Of a DNA stretch of 64,000 nucleotides, positions 27,685-36,666 are shown one piece after another. The notes below the pieces were generated by a model, which was not told where the DNA came from, made no database searches, and worked only from the letters and a program-made list of their open reading frames with translations. The DNA is from Duganella flavida (lineage in GTDB: Bacteria > Pseudomonadota > Gammaproteobacteria > Burkholderiales > Burkholderiaceae_D). The stretch lies in the NCBI RefSeq assembly GCF_009857445.1, contig NZ_WWCN01000009.1:1-64000 (forward strand), given 5' to 3'. How positions within the stretch are numbered: position 1 is the stretch's first letter; each line of letters starts with the position of its first letter. The position numbers and the translations under genes are program-made.

Positions 27685-28455
27685 TTATTGAGCCGACGTC
27701 GTCGGCACTTCCGTACTTGGATCGGGAATGCCCGATAAAATGGTGACCGCCACCCGGCGGTTGCGTGCGCGGCCTTGCAGCGTATCGTTAGATGCGACCG
27801 GTACATTGGAGCTGTAGCCCACTGCCGTCAAACGCTGGGCCGCCACGCCAGCGTCGATGAACAACCGCACCACGCTGCTGGCGCGCACCGAAGACAATTC
27901 CCAGTTGGATGGAAAACGCGTGTTGCCGATCGGCTGATTATCGGTATGGCCTTCCACCTGCACATCGTGGCTGTCGGCCTTGAGCAGGTTGGCGACCGCG
28001 CGCAAAGCTTCCACCGATTCCGGCATCAGCCGCGCATCACCCGGATCGAACAGCACCGAAGCGTTGATCTCGACGCTGACGCCGCGCGAATTCTGCGTCA
28101 CCCGCACCTTGCCTTCCTTGACCAGCGGCGCCATGGTCGACAGCAGGTCTTGCGCCAGCTTGGTCATCTGCTCTTTTTCCTTGCGCAGCAGTTCGGTGCG
28201 GCGTTTCAGCGCGGGATTGGGAATCGGCAGGTTGGGCACCTCAGTATTGATCGGCTGCGCTGCGCCCTTGCCGCCAAAGGCGTCGCCGAGCGCATCAGAA
28301 AAGATTTTGTATTTGCCGATGTTGACGGCGGAGATCGCATACATCACCACGAAGAAGGCGAACAGCAAGGTGATGAAGTCGGCGTAGGAAATCAGCCAGC
28401 GCTCGTGGTTTTCCGGTTCGTCGTCGAACTTCCTGCGCGCGCGCCGGTTCTGCAT
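27685..28455 (-). CDS. motD: MotD, MotB-family stator protein
   Basis: 256 residues: basic N-terminus, one transmembrane helix with SYADFITLLFAFFVVMYAIS (Asp26 is the proton-carrying residue expected in MotB proteins), then a periplasmic OmpA-like peptidoglycan-binding domain with VEGHTDNQPI and NWELSSVRAS. With MotC it makes a stator complex. The location behind fliA-motC is that of the motCD set of pseudomonads and betaproteobacteria, so a separate motAB elsewhere is likely. Confidence 0.93.
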   Translation of the reverse strand: MQNRRARRKFDDEPENHERWLISYADFITLLFAFFVVMYAISAVNIGKYKIFSDALGDAFGGKGAAQPINTEVPNLPIPNPALKRRTELLRKEKEQMTKLAQDLLSTMAPLVKEGKVRVTQNSRGVSVEINASVLFDPGDARLMPESVEALRAVANLLKADSHDVQVEGHTDNQPIGNTRFPSNWELSSVRASSVVRLFIDAGVAAQRLTAVGYSSNVPVASNDTLQGRARNRRVAVTILSGIPDPSTEVPTTSAQ

Positions 28456-28456
28456 G

Positions 28457-29203
28457 TCAGTGCTCCCGCAGCAACGTGGCGATGCGCTCGTCGATCACAC
28501 GGGTGTGGTCGCCGGTGGCGATGTCATAGAACACCGCCGCCGCAATCTCCTGCTGGTGCACGGCTTGCGTGACAATGGCTTTGAGCTTGTTGGCGATCGG
28601 GTAGAAGAACAGGTTGGCCAGGCCGACGCCGTAAATGGTGGACACGAACGCCACCGCAATGCCGGCGCCCAGCTTGCTCGGATCGGTCAGGTTTTCCATC
28701 ACGTGGATCAGGCCCAGCACCGCGCCCAAAATACCGATGGTGGGCGAATAGCCAGCCGCCGATTCCCAGATGCGAACGGCCTGGCGCTCCTCGGTTTCGT
28801 AGGCGGTGATTTCAGTGTCCAGCAACTGGCGCAGCTTGTCGGGCGCGATGCCGTCGACAATCAGGCGCAAGCCTTTGGTATTGAACTTGTCCTTGGAGGC
28901 CAGCATGTAGCGCTCCAGCGACAGCAAGCCGTCGCGGCGCGCCGCCAGATTCCAGGCGTTGATGTCGCGCGCCAGTGCGGTGCGGGTGTCGGCCGGCGGC
29001 GCGAACACCAGCCGCAGCATGCGCAGGCCGCGCCACAGGGTTTTCGGTCTGGTTTGCAGCAGCACAGCACCAAAGGTGCCGACCACCACGATGGCAAACG
29101 CGGCCGGCTGGAACAGCGAGCTGATCTTGCCGCCTTCGAGGCTCTGGCCGATGACGATACCGGCCAGCGCCACCAGCACCCCGGCTACGCTGGCCCAGTC
29201 CAA
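28457..29203 (-). CDS. motC: MotC, MotA-family stator protein
   Basis: 248 residues with four membrane helices. MotA/PomA-type blocks are GQSLEGGKISSLFQPAAFAI (first pair of helices) and GYSPTIGILGAVLGLIHVME (the conserved Pro in helix 3), then FVSTIYGVGLANLFF. The cytoplasmic loop is rich in charged residues as expected for contact with FliG. It overlaps the end of fliA by 19 bp and is 1 nt before motD, so all three are coupled. Confidence 0.93.
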   Translation of the reverse strand: MDWASVAGVLVALAGIVIGQSLEGGKISSLFQPAAFAIVVVGTFGAVLLQTRPKTLWRGLRMLRLVFAPPADTRTALARDINAWNLAARRDGLLSLERYMLASKDKFNTKGLRLIVDGIAPDKLRQLLDTEITAYETEERQAVRIWESAAGYSPTIGILGAVLGLIHVMENLTDPSKLGAGIAVAFVSTIYGVGLANLFFYPIANKLKAIVTQAVHQQEIAAAVFYDIATGDHTRVIDERIATLLREH

Positions 29204-29916
29204 GACCGCTCCCGGAGTGAGGCACGCAGGCGCGCCACGGCTTGCGTATGCAGCTGCGATACGCGCGATTCGGAGACACCCATCACGGCGCCGATTTCTT
29301 TCAAGTTGAGCTCCTCTTCATAGTACAAGCCCATCAGCATTTTTTCCCGCTCCGGCAAGGCATTGATGGCATCGATCACGGCCTGGCGGAAGTCGCCGTC
29401 CAGCAGCGAACGCAGCGGGTCAGCGTCGTCATCCGAGGCGTAACGATCGAGGAAGCTATCGTTGCCGTCCTCATCGTGAAAATCTTCGTAGTAGACCAGC
29501 TGGTGGCCGCCGCCGTCGCCCAGCATTTCCTGGTAGTCGGCCAGCGACAGCTTGAGCGACTTGGCCACCTCCGATTCGCTGGGCGGCCGCCCCAGGCGCT
29601 GCTGCAAGGTGGACATTGCAGCCTCGACCTTGCGCATATTCTGGCGTAGCGAACGCGGTAGCCAGTCGCTGTTGCGCAGCTCGTCCAGCATGGCGCCGCG
29701 GATGCGCAATACCGCGTAAGTTTCAAATTGCGCGCCGTGCGTTTCTTCGTAACGGCTGATGGCGTCTAGCAGGCCGATCATCCCGGCTTGCACCAGATCG
29801 TCGACTTCGACGCTGGGCGGCAGTTTCGCCTTCATGTGGTGGGCCAAGCGCTTGACTAACGGCATATGCTCCGTCAGTAAGGTATCCTTGTCCGCTTTCC
29901 CTTTTACCGTATACAT
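29185..29916 (-). CDS. fliA: FliA, sigma-28 flagellar sigma factor
   Basis: 243 residues, standard size. Region 2 contains DLVQAGMIGLLDAISRYE and LRIRGAMLDELRNSDWLPRS; region 4 contains LPEREKMLMGLYYEEELNLK and GVSESRVSQLHTQAV. It directs RNA polymerase to late flagellar promoters such as those found here at flgK and flgM. It is downstream of flhF and flhG and overlaps motC. Confidence 0.97.
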   Translation of the reverse strand: MYTVKGKADKDTLLTEHMPLVKRLAHHMKAKLPPSVEVDDLVQAGMIGLLDAISRYEETHGAQFETYAVLRIRGAMLDELRNSDWLPRSLRQNMRKVEAAMSTLQQRLGRPPSESEVAKSLKLSLADYQEMLGDGGGHQLVYYEDFHDEDGNDSFLDRYASDDDADPLRSLLDGDFRQAVIDAINALPEREKMLMGLYYEEELNLKEIGAVMGVSESRVSQLHTQAVARLRASLRERSWTGPA

Positions 29917-29936
29917 TCGAATAATTATTGTCTTGA

Positions 29937-30737
29937 TTAAGCGCTGAGTTGGCTATTCCCTCCCAGCGCGAAGCGGCCCGCCAGCTGGCGGAACGCAACG
30001 GAGGCACCGGCCAGCGGAAACGCATCGACCACCGCGCGCCCCAAGCGCGCAGCACGTTGCAGGTATTCATCCGCCGGCACCGAGCCCATTGACACCAGGT
30101 TCACGGCCAGGTATCGGCTGGCTGCCTGTGCCATATTATCGTATACCACCTTTGCTTCCGATTCGGAAGCCCCGGTGACCAGAATTCCAAAGGGCCGGCG
30201 GCCGAGTTCCTGGTTCAGGCGCTTAATCATACTGTAGGCGGCCTTGATCGAGGTAGCGCTATTGGAGACTTGCACCACGATTTCCGAGCTGGCCATCACC
30301 GGCACCGGAAACGCTTCCCCATCAAACTCGCCGTCAACCAACACCATGCCGGTCTGCTTGGCCAGCACGTCGAAGGCCTTGGCCAGGCGGCGTGTTTCGT
30401 CCGGACCGGAGCGCGCCGCGCCACGTGTCATGGACGCCACAGCAAAACCTTGCGGTACCGGGTGGATGACTTGATTCAGCGCGCATTCCTGGCGCGCCAC
30501 GTTCAGCAGGCTGTGGCCGCCATCGACCCCGAGCCGCGAAGCCACGCCGTGGGCGCTGTCACAGGCATCGACGATCAGCACGTCATTGCCGGCGCGCGCC
30601 AGCGAGGCGCCGAGGTTGACCAGCATGGAGCCCTTGTCATCCTGCGGCGCAGCCGACAGGAAGGTGACGATGCGGGGCTGCGGCCCCGCCAGCATGCGGC
30701 GTAAGCCTTCAGCTTGGTCGAAATTGAAGTTAGCCAA
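29937..30737 (-). CDS. flhG: FlhG-like MinD-family protein with degenerate P-loop
   Basis: 266 residues encoded between flhF and fliA, the FlhG position. The N-terminal DQAEGLRRML (7-16) matches the DQAxxLR activator helix by which FlhG stimulates the FlhF GTPase. The MinD fold follows, but the ATP-binding loop is broken: where KGGVGKT is expected the sequence is APQDDKG (30-36). One Lys (35) remains and the signature Lys and the glycines are lost. NLGASLARAGNDVLIVDACD keeps the next helix and strand. It may regulate flagellar number or position without ATP cycling. Confidence 0.85.
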   Translation of the reverse strand: MANFNFDQAEGLRRMLAGPQPRIVTFLSAAPQDDKGSMLVNLGASLARAGNDVLIVDACDSAHGVASRLGVDGGHSLLNVARQECALNQVIHPVPQGFAVASMTRGAARSGPDETRRLAKAFDVLAKQTGMVLVDGEFDGEAFPVPVMASSEIVVQVSNSATSIKAAYSMIKRLNQELGRRPFGILVTGASESEAKVVYDNMAQAASRYLAVNLVSMGSVPADEYLQRAARLGRAVVDAFPLAGASVAFRQLAGRFALGGNSQLSA

Positions 30738-32169
30738 GGTGCACCTCGCGCAGGCTATGATCGTTGCTCATCAACAGAGGCAGCTCTGCATCCTGGTACT
30801 GCGTGTTGACCAGCTCGCGTTTCAATTTGAAAGCGCGATCGATCAGGTAGGCGGGATCGGCCAGGTGCAGGTCTTCCGGCACGCGCTGGCCGTTCGAGAC
30901 GTAGAACAGGTTGAGCTTGTGGCGGATCACCACGTCCAGCACATTGCCGATGGCGGCCGCTTCGTCCAGCTTGGTCATGATGCAGCCGGCCAGGCCGCTG
31001 CCTTGATAAGCGCGCACCACTTCGCTCAGGGTTTCCTGGGTGGCGGTGGCGTTCAGGCACAGCAGGCGTTTGACGTTGGCGTCGGCGCCTTGCAGCATGG
31101 AGACTTGTTCGGTCACCATCTGGTCGCGCTGGCTGACGCCGACGGTATCGATCAGCACGGTGTGCTTGTTCTTCAGTTCTTTCAGGGCGATGCGCAGGTC
31201 GGCCTCGTCCTTGACCGAGTGCACCATCACGCCGAGGATCTTGCCGTAGATGCGCAGCTGTTCGTGCGCGCCGATACGGTAGGCATCGGTGGTGATCAGG
31301 GCCAGCTTGTCCGGGCCGTGGCGCATCACGCAGCGCGCGGCCAGCTTGGCGGTGCTGGTGGTCTTGCCAACGCCGGTCGGACCGACCAGTGCAAACACGC
31401 CGCCCTGGTCGATCAGCGCATCTTCGTTGGACATGGTTTGCAGGTTGCGCGTGAGGACGGTCTTCATCCAGCGCAGGCTGTCGGCGGCATCACGCTGGCT
31501 GGCCGGCAGTTTTTCGATCAGGTAGCGCGCCAGGCTGGCCGAGAAACCGGCTGCCAGCATCGAGCGCAGCATGGCGGTTTTGTGCGGTTCGCGCGCTTGG
31601 GTGGCGCCCCACGACAGTTCGGCCAACTGGGTTTCCATCATGCCGCGCATGGCGCGTATTTCATTCATCATGCCGCTCATTTCAACGGCGGCACTTTCCT
31701 TGGCGCTGGTGACAGCGGCGCTGACCATCGCAGCGATCTGGTTGGCGTCGATGGATGGTGCGGCTTTGGGTTGGGGTGCGGCTGGCGCTGGTGCAGGCGC
31801 TGCGGCCGCAACCTTGGTGGCCAGCGAAGCATGCGATGCGACCACGCGGCGCTGCGGCTGTTGTGGCAGATTGACTGGCTTGGCCGCGACTGGCGGCGAC
31901 ATATGCGGCAGCTCGTCTTCGAAACGCGGTTCGATGCGGCCGGCTGGCACGGCGGTGGTGCCGAGGTCCAGCGACGGCGCTGGTTCAGCCATCGGCGAGT
32001 GCGGTGCGGGCATGGCCAGCGAAGCGGCATCGTCGTTGGCGAGGGCGAGGATTTCAACCACGCCATCGGACTGGCGGTTGGACAGGATCACGGCGTCGGG
32101 GCCGAGCGATTCGCGGACTTTGCGCAGCGCTTCGCGGGAAGTCGACGCGGTAAATTTTTTAACGTTCAT
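30730..32169 (-). CDS. flhF: FlhF, SRP-type GTPase for flagellar placement
   Basis: 479 residues: N-terminal MNVKKFTASTSREALRKVRE, a Pro/Ala-rich B domain (about 50-140), then the NG GTPase domain with P-loop GPTGVGKTT (263-271), ITTDAYRIGAHEQLRIY and DTVGVSQRD. FlhF recruits early flagellar parts to the pole or chosen site. It overlaps flhG by 8 bp. Unlike the usual flhA-flhF adjacency, an unrelated nuclease gene lies upstream, so flhF may need its own promoter. Confidence 0.96.
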   Translation of the reverse strand: MNVKKFTASTSREALRKVRESLGPDAVILSNRQSDGVVEILALANDDAASLAMPAPHSPMAEPAPSLDLGTTAVPAGRIEPRFEDELPHMSPPVAAKPVNLPQQPQRRVVASHASLATKVAAAAPAPAPAAPQPKAAPSIDANQIAAMVSAAVTSAKESAAVEMSGMMNEIRAMRGMMETQLAELSWGATQAREPHKTAMLRSMLAAGFSASLARYLIEKLPASQRDAADSLRWMKTVLTRNLQTMSNEDALIDQGGVFALVGPTGVGKTTSTAKLAARCVMRHGPDKLALITTDAYRIGAHEQLRIYGKILGVMVHSVKDEADLRIALKELKNKHTVLIDTVGVSQRDQMVTEQVSMLQGADANVKRLLCLNATATQETLSEVVRAYQGSGLAGCIMTKLDEAAAIGNVLDVVIRHKLNLFYVSNGQRVPEDLHLADPAYLIDRAFKLKRELVNTQYQDAELPLLMSNDHSLREVHLG

Positions 32170-32277
32170 GACCGTCTCTCAAGGAAAGCAAATGGAGTAG
32201 CTTCACTCCCATGCTTGCATTATTGACGATGCACCTTGGAAACGATCTGATGAACAAGAGTGGAAATGGGCCGCAAT

Positions 32278-33219
32278 TCAGTCGCGGAAAACTTCGTCCA
32301 GCGTGCGGGCGTCGAGCAACTTCAAGCCCCACTCGGACAGCCGTTCCGCATCCGCCGTGGCCAGCCGCGCAAGCGTGCCAGGATCCAGCGCACCAAAGCG
32401 CTTGGCCAGCATGGTAGCAAGCAAGGTGTAACGCCCTTCTTGCCGCCCTTCTTGCAACCCTTCCTGCCGGCCAATCTTGCGTCCAGCGCGTTCAAAGTTA
32501 TTTATGTAAGGCATAGCTTCTCTCCTTTCCAAGGCATACACGGCATCCCTGAATTGCAGGTCCAGATCTTCCGGCAAACGCATCATCCAGTCGATCGCGT
32601 GATAGAAATCGATGATACGCTGCTTGTCCCAGCGACGCTCATACAGAAGCTTGGTCAAGTACCACTTGGCAGCATGGCGATGCCCAGCTTTGCGCTTGGT
32701 TTGCTGCGTCAGCAAATGCGCAGCAGTCACTAGTGCGAACGGACTTTGGTGCGCCAGCAATTCGGGCAGACGATCCGCATAGTCCTGTAACTTCACAATC
32801 GGAAAAGCCAGGCACATCTCGCAGCCGAACAATTGATAGGCAAAGCTTGATGGCCGCCAATCCTTACCGCTGTCCGCCAGCACCGCCATGCTGACCACCG
32901 GCTTGCGATAGCGGTCGTACACACGGTAGTGATAAATGAAAATGCGCTCAGCAAATGCTGAATCGCGCCAGCCCTGCACTTCCAAGTGCAGCAGCACCCA
33001 CCGCTCGCCGCCGTCAAGCACATGCACGTGCACAAGCTTATCGAGGATGCGCTTGCCTAAAGCCGCGTCGCGCGATAAGGCGACCAATTCCTGGTCGAGG
33101 AACACATACGGACGTGACCAGTCAATCGCAGCATGCACGGCGGGAAAATAGAAGGCCATGAATTCGGGGAAGTAGTTGGTGACTACTTCCTTCCATGGCG
33201 TGTCGTAGTCGTCGTCCAT
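32278..33219 (-). CDS. Rpn/PD-(D/E)XK-type nuclease-like protein
   Basis: 313 residues. The N-terminal half resembles Rpn-family (recombination-promoting nuclease, formerly transposase_31-like) proteins: FLDQELVALSRDAALGKRIL, then VLLHLEVQ with the Glu80-x-Gln82 motif expected in this nuclease fold. A helical region follows. The C-terminus has GRQEG repeats (about 252-265) and a DUF4351-like end (LAKRFGALDPGTLARLATAD, LLDARTLDEVF). It is not a flagellar gene and interrupts flhF-flhA. Intergenic flanks are 108 and 49 nt without clear target-site duplications. Probably a mobile or laterally gained gene. Confidence 0.8.
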   Translation of the reverse strand: MDDDYDTPWKEVVTNYFPEFMAFYFPAVHAAIDWSRPYVFLDQELVALSRDAALGKRILDKLVHVHVLDGGERWVLLHLEVQGWRDSAFAERIFIYHYRVYDRYRKPVVSMAVLADSGKDWRPSSFAYQLFGCEMCLAFPIVKLQDYADRLPELLAHQSPFALVTAAHLLTQQTKRKAGHRHAAKWYLTKLLYERRWDKQRIIDFYHAIDWMMRLPEDLDLQFRDAVYALERREAMPYINNFERAGRKIGRQEGLQEGRQEGRYTLLATMLAKRFGALDPGTLARLATADAERLSEWGLKLLDARTLDEVFRD

Positions 33220-33268
33220 CCTTGCAGTCTAGGCTCGCTGCAAGGATGAATTTAACGCCAGATCAAAC

Positions 33269-35392
33269 TCAGGCCGGTTGCTGGCCTACCAGTGCGGTGA
33301 CACGGATAGTTTTGCTTTCCGGGATCTCCGCATGCGACAGCACTTTCAGCTGCGGCAAGGCGCGGCGCAGGAAGCGCGACAGCAAGGCGCGCAACGGCCC
33401 CGGCACCAGCAGCACCGGCGTCAGGCCCAACGCCTCCTGCTGCGCCGCCGCCTGCTGCGCTTGCTGCGCGATGGTGTCGGCCAAGCCTGGCTCGATGCCG
33501 GCGCCGTCCGGACCGCTGGCCGCCAGCGCCTGCATCAGCAAGCGCTCGAGGCGATTATCCAAAGTCATCACCGACAATTCGCCAGCCCCCGGGAACAGCT
33601 GCTGCACGATGGCGCGGCCCAGTGCGATACGCACCAGAATGGTCAAGTCACCGGCATCTTGCGTATGCACCGCATGCTCGGCCAGCGTCTCGATAATACT
33701 GCGCATGTCACGGATGTGCACACCTTCCGCCAGCAGATTCTGCAGCACCTTCTGCAGCGTCGACAGCGGTATCAGTTTCGGCACCAGATCTTCCACCAGC
33801 TTAGGCGCTTCCTTGCTCAGATGATCCAGCAACTGCTGCACTTCCGAGCGGCCCAGCAGTTCGGAGGCGTGGGTGGTGATCAAGTGGTTCAAATGCGTCG
33901 CCACCACGGTGCCTGCGTCGACCACGGTGTAGCCCATACCCTGCGCTTGGTCGCGCAGGCTGGCGTCGATCCACACTGCCGGCAAGCCAAACGCTGGATC
34001 GGTGGTCACCATGCCTTGCAAGGTGCCGCTTGCCATACCTGGATTGATCGCCAGGAACTGGCCGTTGAAGGCCTCGCCCGTGCCCACTTCCACGCCCTTG
34101 AGCGCAATGCGGTAAGCCGATGGTTTTAATTCGAGGTTATCGCGGATGTGCACCGGCGGCGCCAGGAAACCAACCTCCTGTGCGAACTTCTTGCGAATGC
34201 CCTTGATGCGCTTGAGCAGCTCGCCGCCCTGCGTCTTGTCGACCAGCGGAATCAGGCGATAGCCGACTTCCAGTCCCAGCGTATCGACCGGCATCACGTC
34301 CTGCCAGCTGGCCTCCTCCTGCTCGGCTGCTGACGCTGCTGCCGGCGCGGCCGCTTCGGCGGCCGCTACTTCGGCAGTCATCTTTTCAGAAGCGCGCTTG
34401 GTCAGCATATAGCCGGCACCACCAAGGATGGAACCCAGCAGCAGGAATACCAGGTTAGGCATGCCTGGAATCAAACCCATGCCGCCGATGATGCCGCCCG
34501 TGATGTACATCACCTGCGGCTTGGCAAACAGCTGGCCCATCAGCTGGGCACCGATGTCCTGCTCGCTGGCCACGCGCGACACTACGATACCAGCAGCAAT
34601 CGAAATCACCAGCGATGGAATCTGCGCCACCAGGCCGTCACCAATCGCCAGCAGGGTATAGTTTTTGATCGCATCGGCAAACAGCATGTCGTGCTGGATC
34701 AGGCCGACCAGCAGGCCGCCCACCACGTTAATCACCGTCACCAGAATACCGGCCACAGCATCGCCGCGCACATACTTCGACGCACCGTCCATCGCGCCGT
34801 AGAATTCGGCTTCCATCGACACTTCGCTACGGCGTTTTTTCGCCTCCGCCTCGCCGATCAAACCGGCGTTGAGGTCGGCGTCAATCGCCATCTGCTTACC
34901 CGGCATGGCATCCAACGCGAAACGCGCGCCCACCTCAGCAATACGGCCCGCGCCCTTGGTCACGACCACGAAGTTAATGATGGTCAAAATCACGAACACC
35001 ACGATACCAACCGTGTAGTTACCACCGATCAGGAAGTGACCAAACGCTTCAATCACTTTACCGGCCGCATCGGCGCCGGTATGGCCTTCGGTCAGCACCA
35101 CGCGGGTCGACGCCACGTTCAGCGACAGGCGCAGCATGGTCGACAGCAGCAGCACGGTCGGGAAGGACATGAAGTCCAGCGGCTTCACCGTGTACAGGGA
35201 AGTCAGCAGCACGATCACCGACAGCGCGATGTTAAAGCTGAAGAACATATCCAGCACAAACGCCGGCAACGGCAGAATCATCATCGCCAACAGCATGATG
35301 ATCAGGATAGGCGCCGCCAGGCTGGCCTTGTTTTGCGAAGTAGCCAGGCCTTGCAGCCAAGGCGGCAGTTTCACGTTGCTGAGGGCGTTCAT
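33269..35392 (-). CDS. flhA: FlhA, flagellar export gate protein
   Basis: 707 residues. The N-terminal half has about eight membrane helices, with the conserved cytoplasmic FHIPEP-type loop (RIAEVGARFALDAMPGKQMA, DADLNAGLIGEAEAKKRR). The C-terminal half is the cytoplasmic nonamer ring that binds chaperone-substrate complexes (LLSRSEVQ-type LLGRSEVQQLLDHLS, VLQNLLAEGVHIRDMRSI). A low-complexity Ala/Glu linker lies near 340-365. It overlaps flhB by 4 bp. Confidence 0.97.
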   Translation of the reverse strand: MNALSNVKLPPWLQGLATSQNKASLAAPILIIMLLAMMILPLPAFVLDMFFSFNIALSVIVLLTSLYTVKPLDFMSFPTVLLLSTMLRLSLNVASTRVVLTEGHTGADAAGKVIEAFGHFLIGGNYTVGIVVFVILTIINFVVVTKGAGRIAEVGARFALDAMPGKQMAIDADLNAGLIGEAEAKKRRSEVSMEAEFYGAMDGASKYVRGDAVAGILVTVINVVGGLLVGLIQHDMLFADAIKNYTLLAIGDGLVAQIPSLVISIAAGIVVSRVASEQDIGAQLMGQLFAKPQVMYITGGIIGGMGLIPGMPNLVFLLLGSILGGAGYMLTKRASEKMTAEVAAAEAAAPAAASAAEQEEASWQDVMPVDTLGLEVGYRLIPLVDKTQGGELLKRIKGIRKKFAQEVGFLAPPVHIRDNLELKPSAYRIALKGVEVGTGEAFNGQFLAINPGMASGTLQGMVTTDPAFGLPAVWIDASLRDQAQGMGYTVVDAGTVVATHLNHLITTHASELLGRSEVQQLLDHLSKEAPKLVEDLVPKLIPLSTLQKVLQNLLAEGVHIRDMRSIIETLAEHAVHTQDAGDLTILVRIALGRAIVQQLFPGAGELSVMTLDNRLERLLMQALAASGPDGAGIEPGLADTIAQQAQQAAAQQEALGLTPVLLVPGPLRALLSRFLRRALPQLKVLSHAEIPESKTIRVTALVGQQPA

Positions 35393-36579
35393 ACAGGTGC
35401 TCCGTTATTCAAATCTGTTGGCTGGCCGTGCTTGGGAATGTAGGCCGGATCGAGCGGGTCCATCGTCCGCGGTACGTCGAGTTGCTGCGGCTTGTCTGGG
35501 TACTTGCCCTTGCCTTTGCTGAACAGGCGCAGCTGGAAGACGTAAGCCAGCACTTCGGCCACCGCCGCGTACAGCTGCTCCGGAATCTCGTCGCCGATTT
35601 CGGTGTGCTTGTGCAGCGCACGCGCCAGCGCCGGCGCTTCCAGCATGGCGACCTTGTGTTCCTTGGCGATTTCGCGGATCTTCGCTGCGACCTCGTCGGT
35701 GCCCTTGGCCACCACTTTCGGTGCGCCGCGCATGCCATCGCTATACTTCAGCGCGACCGCATAGTGGGTCGGGTTGGTCACCACCACGTCGGCGGTCGGC
35801 ACGTCAGCCATCATGCGGCGCTTGGCCATCTCGCGCTGCAGCTGGCGAATCTTGCCTTTGATCTGCGGATTACCGTCGGACTCTTTGGATTCCTGGATCA
35901 GCTCCTGGCGCGTCATCTTCAGCTTGTTCGCGTAATGCCACATCTGGTACGGGCCGTCGATGGCGGCGATCAGACCCAGCGCGCCGACGATGAACAGGAA
36001 GCTGGAAGACAGCATATTCAGGGTGTGGCCGATGCCCAGCTTGAGCGGCTCGACCGACAGGCCGATCACTGCATCCTTGTACTTGAGCACCACCAACCAC
36101 GTGACGAAACCGACCACGATGGTTTTGAGGATAGCCTTCAGCAGCTCCACCAGCGCGTTGCTGGAGAACATATTGGTAATGCCGTTGATGGGATTGAGCT
36201 TGTTAAAGTTCGGCATGAAGGCCTTGCCGCTGAACAGCCAGCCGCCGACCAGCATGGGCGAGGCCAGCGCCACGATCATCACGGCGATGCCGAGCGGCAG
36301 GCAGGCGATCATCACCTGCACCACGTCCAGCGCAATGCGGTGGAACAGCACGTCGGCGTCAAAGATTTGTTCTTGTGTCAGGGTCAGGCCGGAGATCAGC
36401 GAGGCTTCCATCTGGCGCACCAGGCCATCGCCGGTCATCCACAGACCGGCGCCCGCCGCCATCAGCACGGTAAACGTCGCCACTTCCCGCGATCGGGGAA
36501 CGTCGCCTTCTTCACGCGCCTGCTCGAGGCGCTTCGCTGACGCGGGTTCGGTCTTTTCGGCGTCGCTATCTTCTGCCAT
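35389..36579 (-). CDS. flhB: FlhB, export specificity switch protein
   Basis: 396 residues: an N-terminal cytoplasmic peptide (EDSDAEKTEPASAKRLEQAR), four membrane helices, and a cytoplasmic domain with the self-cleavage site NPTH in VVVTNPTHYAVALKY. After cleavage FlhB interacts with FliK and changes export from hook to filament proteins. It is first in the flhB-flhA pair; the upstream 87 nt to the next gene probably hold the promoter, but no strong match is visible. The C-terminal 35 residues form a Pro/Lys tail. Confidence 0.97.
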   Translation of the reverse strand: MAEDSDAEKTEPASAKRLEQAREEGDVPRSREVATFTVLMAAGAGLWMTGDGLVRQMEASLISGLTLTQEQIFDADVLFHRIALDVVQVMIACLPLGIAVMIVALASPMLVGGWLFSGKAFMPNFNKLNPINGITNMFSSNALVELLKAILKTIVVGFVTWLVVLKYKDAVIGLSVEPLKLGIGHTLNMLSSSFLFIVGALGLIAAIDGPYQMWHYANKLKMTRQELIQESKESDGNPQIKGKIRQLQREMAKRRMMADVPTADVVVTNPTHYAVALKYSDGMRGAPKVVAKGTDEVAAKIREIAKEHKVAMLEAPALARALHKHTEIGDEIPEQLYAAVAEVLAYVFQLRLFSKGKGKYPDKPQQLDVPRTMDPLDPAYIPKHGQPTDLNNGAPV

Positions 36580-36666
36580 GTGGTCTGCCTGCTGCTTAGG
36601 TTAATCTCGACCGTGCCATTATGGATTGCGGCACGGCAAGATCATCGATGGAATACGGCAGGAAAC

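Noticed and set aside
30586..32226. A 546-codon plus-strand frame opposite flhF
   Set aside because: His/Gln/Gly-rich antisense shadow of flhF, which has all GTPase motifs.
36580..36666. A sigma-54-like TGGCACG upstream of flhB
   Set aside because: The expected TTGC at the -12 position is missing at the right distance, so no sigma-54 promoter is called.
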